Translations under genes and position numbers: made by a program
Notes under the pieces: generated by a model
Databases searched by the model: none
Seen by the model: only the letters and a program-made list of their open reading frames with translations
What the model was told of the DNA's origin: nothing
Assembly (NCBI RefSeq): GCF_036543075.1
Contig: NZ_JAZHPF010000002.1
Coordinates: forward strand, 124,001-188,000
Source: Deinococcus sp. YIM 134068
Lineage (GTDB): Bacteria; Deinococcota; Deinococci; Deinococcales; Deinococcaceae
Length of the DNA: 64,000 bases
Reading direction: 5' to 3'
Shown: in pieces, positions 61,687-64,000 of the stretch
Layout of the letters: every line of letters starts with the position of its first letter
Position numbering within the stretch: position 1 is the first letter of the stretch

Positions 61687-62454
61687 ATGTCCTTCGACCC
61701 CTGGCAGTACGCGCTGGGCACCGTGGCCGCCCTCCTGATCGGCTTTTCCAAGACGGGCGTGCCGGGGGCGGGCATCCTCGTCGTGCCGCTGATGGCGCAG
61801 GTGTTCGGCGCGCGGCTGTCTGTGGGGGCGACGCTACCGCTGCTGCTGCTCGGGGACTGCTTCGCGGTGGCCTTTTACCGCCGGGACGCGGACTGGGCGT
61901 GGCTGCGCCGCATCGCCCCGTGGGTGACGGGCGGGCTGTTCGTCGGGGCCGTCACCCTCAAGGTGCTCGGCGACCTGCGCCTCCCGTCGGACCCCCTCGG
62001 CCCGGTCATCGGCGTGCTCATCCTCGCCATGCTCGCCCTGACGCTGCTGCGCGGGAGGCTGGGCGACCGGCTGCGGCCCCACTCGCCCACGGGAACGGTG
62101 CTGACGGGCGTGCTGGCGGGCTTCTCCACGATGGTGTCGAACGCGGCGGGGCCGGTCATGGCGATCTTCATGACGGCGGCGGGGCTGCCGAAGGAGCGGC
62201 TGCTGGGCACGTCGGCCTGGACCTTCCTCATCTTCAATCTGGCGAAAGTGCCCCTGTTGCTGCTGCTCACGGCAGACAACCCCGCCGAGCCACTCTTCAC
62301 CCCCGAGACGTTCCTCTTCGGTCTGACGCTCGTGCCCGCCCTGGGACTGGGGGCGCTCGTCGGGCGAGTCCTGCTGCCGTTCATCCCCGAGCGGGGCTTC
62401 AGCCTGCTCGTGCTGGGGCTGTCGGCGGTGGCGGCGGTGCGGCTGATCGTGTGA
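61687..62454 (+). CDS. TSUP-family permease (TauE/SafE)
   Basis: 255 residues, about eight membrane helices. TSUP signatures: LIGFSKTGVPGAGILVVPLMAQVFG near the start and GVLAGFSTMVSNAAGPVMAIFM in the second half. Members export sulfite, sulfoacetate or other organic anions. Divergent from the sugar kinase. ATG 61687; a GTG 14 codons earlier is possible. Confidence 0.88.
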   Translation: MSFDPWQYALGTVAALLIGFSKTGVPGAGILVVPLMAQVFGARLSVGATLPLLLLGDCFAVAFYRRDADWAWLRRIAPWVTGGLFVGAVTLKVLGDLRLPSDPLGPVIGVLILAMLALTLLRGRLGDRLRPHSPTGTVLTGVLAGFSTMVSNAAGPVMAIFMTAAGLPKERLLGTSAWTFLIFNLAKVPLLLLLTADNPAEPLFTPETFLFGLTLVPALGLGALVGRVLLPFIPERGFSLLVLGLSAVAAVRLIV

Positions 62455-62559
62455 CGCCGCATGGCCGGAGAAACCAGACCCAGCGTCATGACAGCCTGGG
62501 CAAGGCTCCCTCCCACGGTTCGAAGCCGACGGCCCACGGCTCCCCGCTCAGACGGGCGC

Positions 62560-64000
62560 TCAGGGCACCGTCAGCGCCGCCAGCTCCGTCACCCGGCCCG
62601 CCTCCGCCGTCACCAGCTCGCCCGTCACCCCGCCCACCTCCACCCGCACGGCCCGCTCCGGCACGCGCAGGAAGCCGTAGCCGCCCACCCCGTTCGTCGT
62701 CGTGCGGGCGACCTCCTCGCCCGACTCGCCCAGGAGGCGCACCGTCCGCCCGCCGAGAGGGGCCGTGCCCGCCGTCGTCAGCGTGCCGCGCAGCGCCCGC
62801 AGCGCCGAGGGGTCGGGGCGGGTCCAGCGGGCGGGGGTCTCGAAGGGGCCGCCCGGCCCGGCGATCCTGGCGATGAGTTCGGGCAGCACCTCGGCGGTCG
62901 TGCGCTTCCCGGCGTTCACGTCGGCGTCGGGCGTGCGGTAGGAGTACCCGGCCCAGCCCAGGCCGAGCGTGCGGGCCTTGCGAATCTGGTCGAGCGTGCT
63001 GTCCTGATCGTTGAGGTAGATGGACGCCCCGCTCACCTGCCCGACCCCCGGCGAGCGCACCTTCAATCCCGCCGCGTAGGCCGCCCAGGTGTTGAACCAC
63101 CCCGCCTGCTCGGGCACGAAGTCGCGCTTGTAGTTCATCATCACGTTGAGGTCGAGGTAGCCCTCGCGCACCCAGGTCAGCCAGTCCTGCAAGACCTCGT
63201 TGTAGGTCCGGGTCGTCGTGAAGGCGTCGTCGGTCGTCGGCCCCACCGTGTAGGTGATGGTCGCGGCGTTGACGCTCACGTCGGGCTTGACGGCCTTCAC
63301 CGCCAGCGCCGTGTCGCGCACGAGGTTCGTGATCTGGGTGCGTCGCCACTCCGACCACGCGCGGTCCTCCGGGGCGGGTGTGCCCGTCGCTCCCGTCTCC
63401 GCGCGGAAGCGGGCGAGCGCCGTCTCGTTGTAGCCCCACTGGGACGGCCCGCCCACCGGGTTGAAGTCCGGGTAACGCACCCGGTCGAACTGAATGCCGT
63501 CCACGTCGTAATTCTGCACGACGGACACATACATGTCCTTGATGTATTCGGCGGCGTCGGGGTGGCCGGGGTCGAGGAGCCAGTCGTTCCCCGCCTTGAG
63601 GGTGGCGTCGGCCTTCACCATCATCCAGTTGTCGCGCCCCGCCTTGTCCGGGCCGTGCGCGTTGAAGGCGTGGGCGGGGCTGGTCGGCGGTGTCGTGGAG
63701 TTCCAGATCGCCGTCGTGATGATCCAGGCGTGGACCTGAAGGCCCGCCGCGTGCCCCTTCGTGATGAGGTCGGCGAGTGGGTCAAATCCGGCGAGCACGG
63801 CGGGGTCGTCCGTCGGCGGCATGGCGGCCTTCAGGCAGTAGCAGTCGCCCCGGCGGCCCACCTGCGCGAAGAGGACGTTGACGTTCATCGCGCGGGCGTC
63901 GGCGATGAGCTGGTCCACCTCGGCGGGCGTCTTGAGGCCGGGACCGAAGGCGTCCACCCACAGGCCGCGCAGTTCCAGCGGCGCGTTGGCCGGAATAGGT
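62560..64000 (-). CDS. GHL10-type glycosidase-like protein (5' end outside window)
   Basis: At least 480 residues visible. Opens LELRGLWVDAFGPGLKTPAEVDQLI, the start of the GHL10 (formerly DUF187) TIM barrel; then HAAGLQVHAWIITTAIWN, LDPGHPDAAEYIKDMY and DGIQFDRVRYPD, with Asp residues at likely catalytic positions. A C-terminal Ig-like or carboxypeptidase-regulatory-like domain (GRTVRLLGESGEEVARTTTNGVGGYGFLRVP) follows. Family members include cell-surface enzymes acting on peptidoglycan-related or other glycans. The frame runs through the window edge, so the start and any signal peptide are unseen. Confidence 0.87.
   Translation of the reverse strand, partial: PIPANAPLELRGLWVDAFGPGLKTPAEVDQLIADARAMNVNVLFAQVGRRGDCYCLKAAMPPTDDPAVLAGFDPLADLITKGHAAGLQVHAWIITTAIWNSTTPPTSPAHAFNAHGPDKAGRDNWMMVKADATLKAGNDWLLDPGHPDAAEYIKDMYVSVVQNYDVDGIQFDRVRYPDFNPVGGPSQWGYNETALARFRAETGATGTPAPEDRAWSEWRRTQITNLVRDTALAVKAVKPDVSVNAATITYTVGPTTDDAFTTTRTYNEVLQDWLTWVREGYLDLNVMMNYKRDFVPEQAGWFNTWAAYAAGLKVRSPGVGQVSGASIYLNDQDSTLDQIRKARTLGLGWAGYSYRTPDADVNAGKRTTAEVLPELIARIAGPGGPFETPARWTRPDPSALRALRGTLTTAGTAPLGGRTVRLLGESGEEVARTTTNGVGGYGFLRVPERAVRVEVGGVTGELVTAEAGRVTELAALTVP

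Overview
The window looks like chromosome from a Deinococcus-type bacterium (inference). It is very GC-rich, several genes have a TANNNT -10 box 5-6 bases before the start codon (leaderless transcription), GTG and TTG starts are common, and the intergenic regions carry tandem 7-base repeats and GC-rich hairpin repeats. I see no rRNA, tRNA, CRISPR, transposase or phage genes.

Layout. (1) 1-2880: a polysaccharide locus at the left edge, with an asparagine-synthetase-like protein that has lost key residues in both domains, beside a polyprenyl-phosphate sugar phosphotransferase. (2) 3303-7329: a spore-photoproduct-lyase-like radical SAM protein, an aminoglycoside-nucleotidyltransferase-like protein, an MFS exporter and a maltose-type O-acetyltransferase. 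(3) 7393-18355: polyol/pentitol catabolism with an FGGY kinase, three dehydrogenases of different families, an ABC importer and a LacI repressor; two LacI-type palindromes lie 74 bp apart in front of the importer. (4) 18386-27259: small membrane and secreted proteins of unknown role, YceI, VOC and AraC proteins, a lipoprotein, a Cys-rich copper-storage-like protein and an EamA transporter.

(5) 27476-46545: an aromatic block. pcaL-pcaH-pcaG-pcaB-pcaF-pcaIJ converts protocatechuate to succinate and acetyl-CoA. About 4 kb further on are an IclR regulator, a two-domain 3-dehydroshikimate dehydratase, a quinate/shikimate dehydrogenase, a second IclR regulator and, divergent from it, a tripartite tricarboxylate-type transporter (tctC-tctB-tctA). 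Matching TGTTCG/CGAACA palindromes lie in front of both pcaL and the transporter, so uptake, entry and ring cleavage may form one regulon. Between the two halves lie a DUF1345 membrane gene, a decayed tandem copy of its 3' end, and a secreted GH9 glycosidase.

(6) 46742-55319: an uncatalogued 44-residue membrane peptide, then hypB-ureE-ureF-ureG-ureD (nickel delivery to urease, no structural urease genes here), a NitT/TauT-type ABC importer and an MFS transporter. (7) 55720-64000: N-acetylglucosamine use (nagE, nagA, a SIS-domain deaminase, a BadF-type sugar kinase), a small ribbon-helix-helix/membrane-protein pair whose second gene is probably frameshifted, a TSUP permease and the start of a secreted GHL10-type glycosidase running off the edge.

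Two repeat families cross all regions. One consists of at least 16 short arrays with different units but mostly a 7-base period. The other is a GC-rich dispersed element of about 100-200 bp, in both orientations, with an inverted-repeat-like end.
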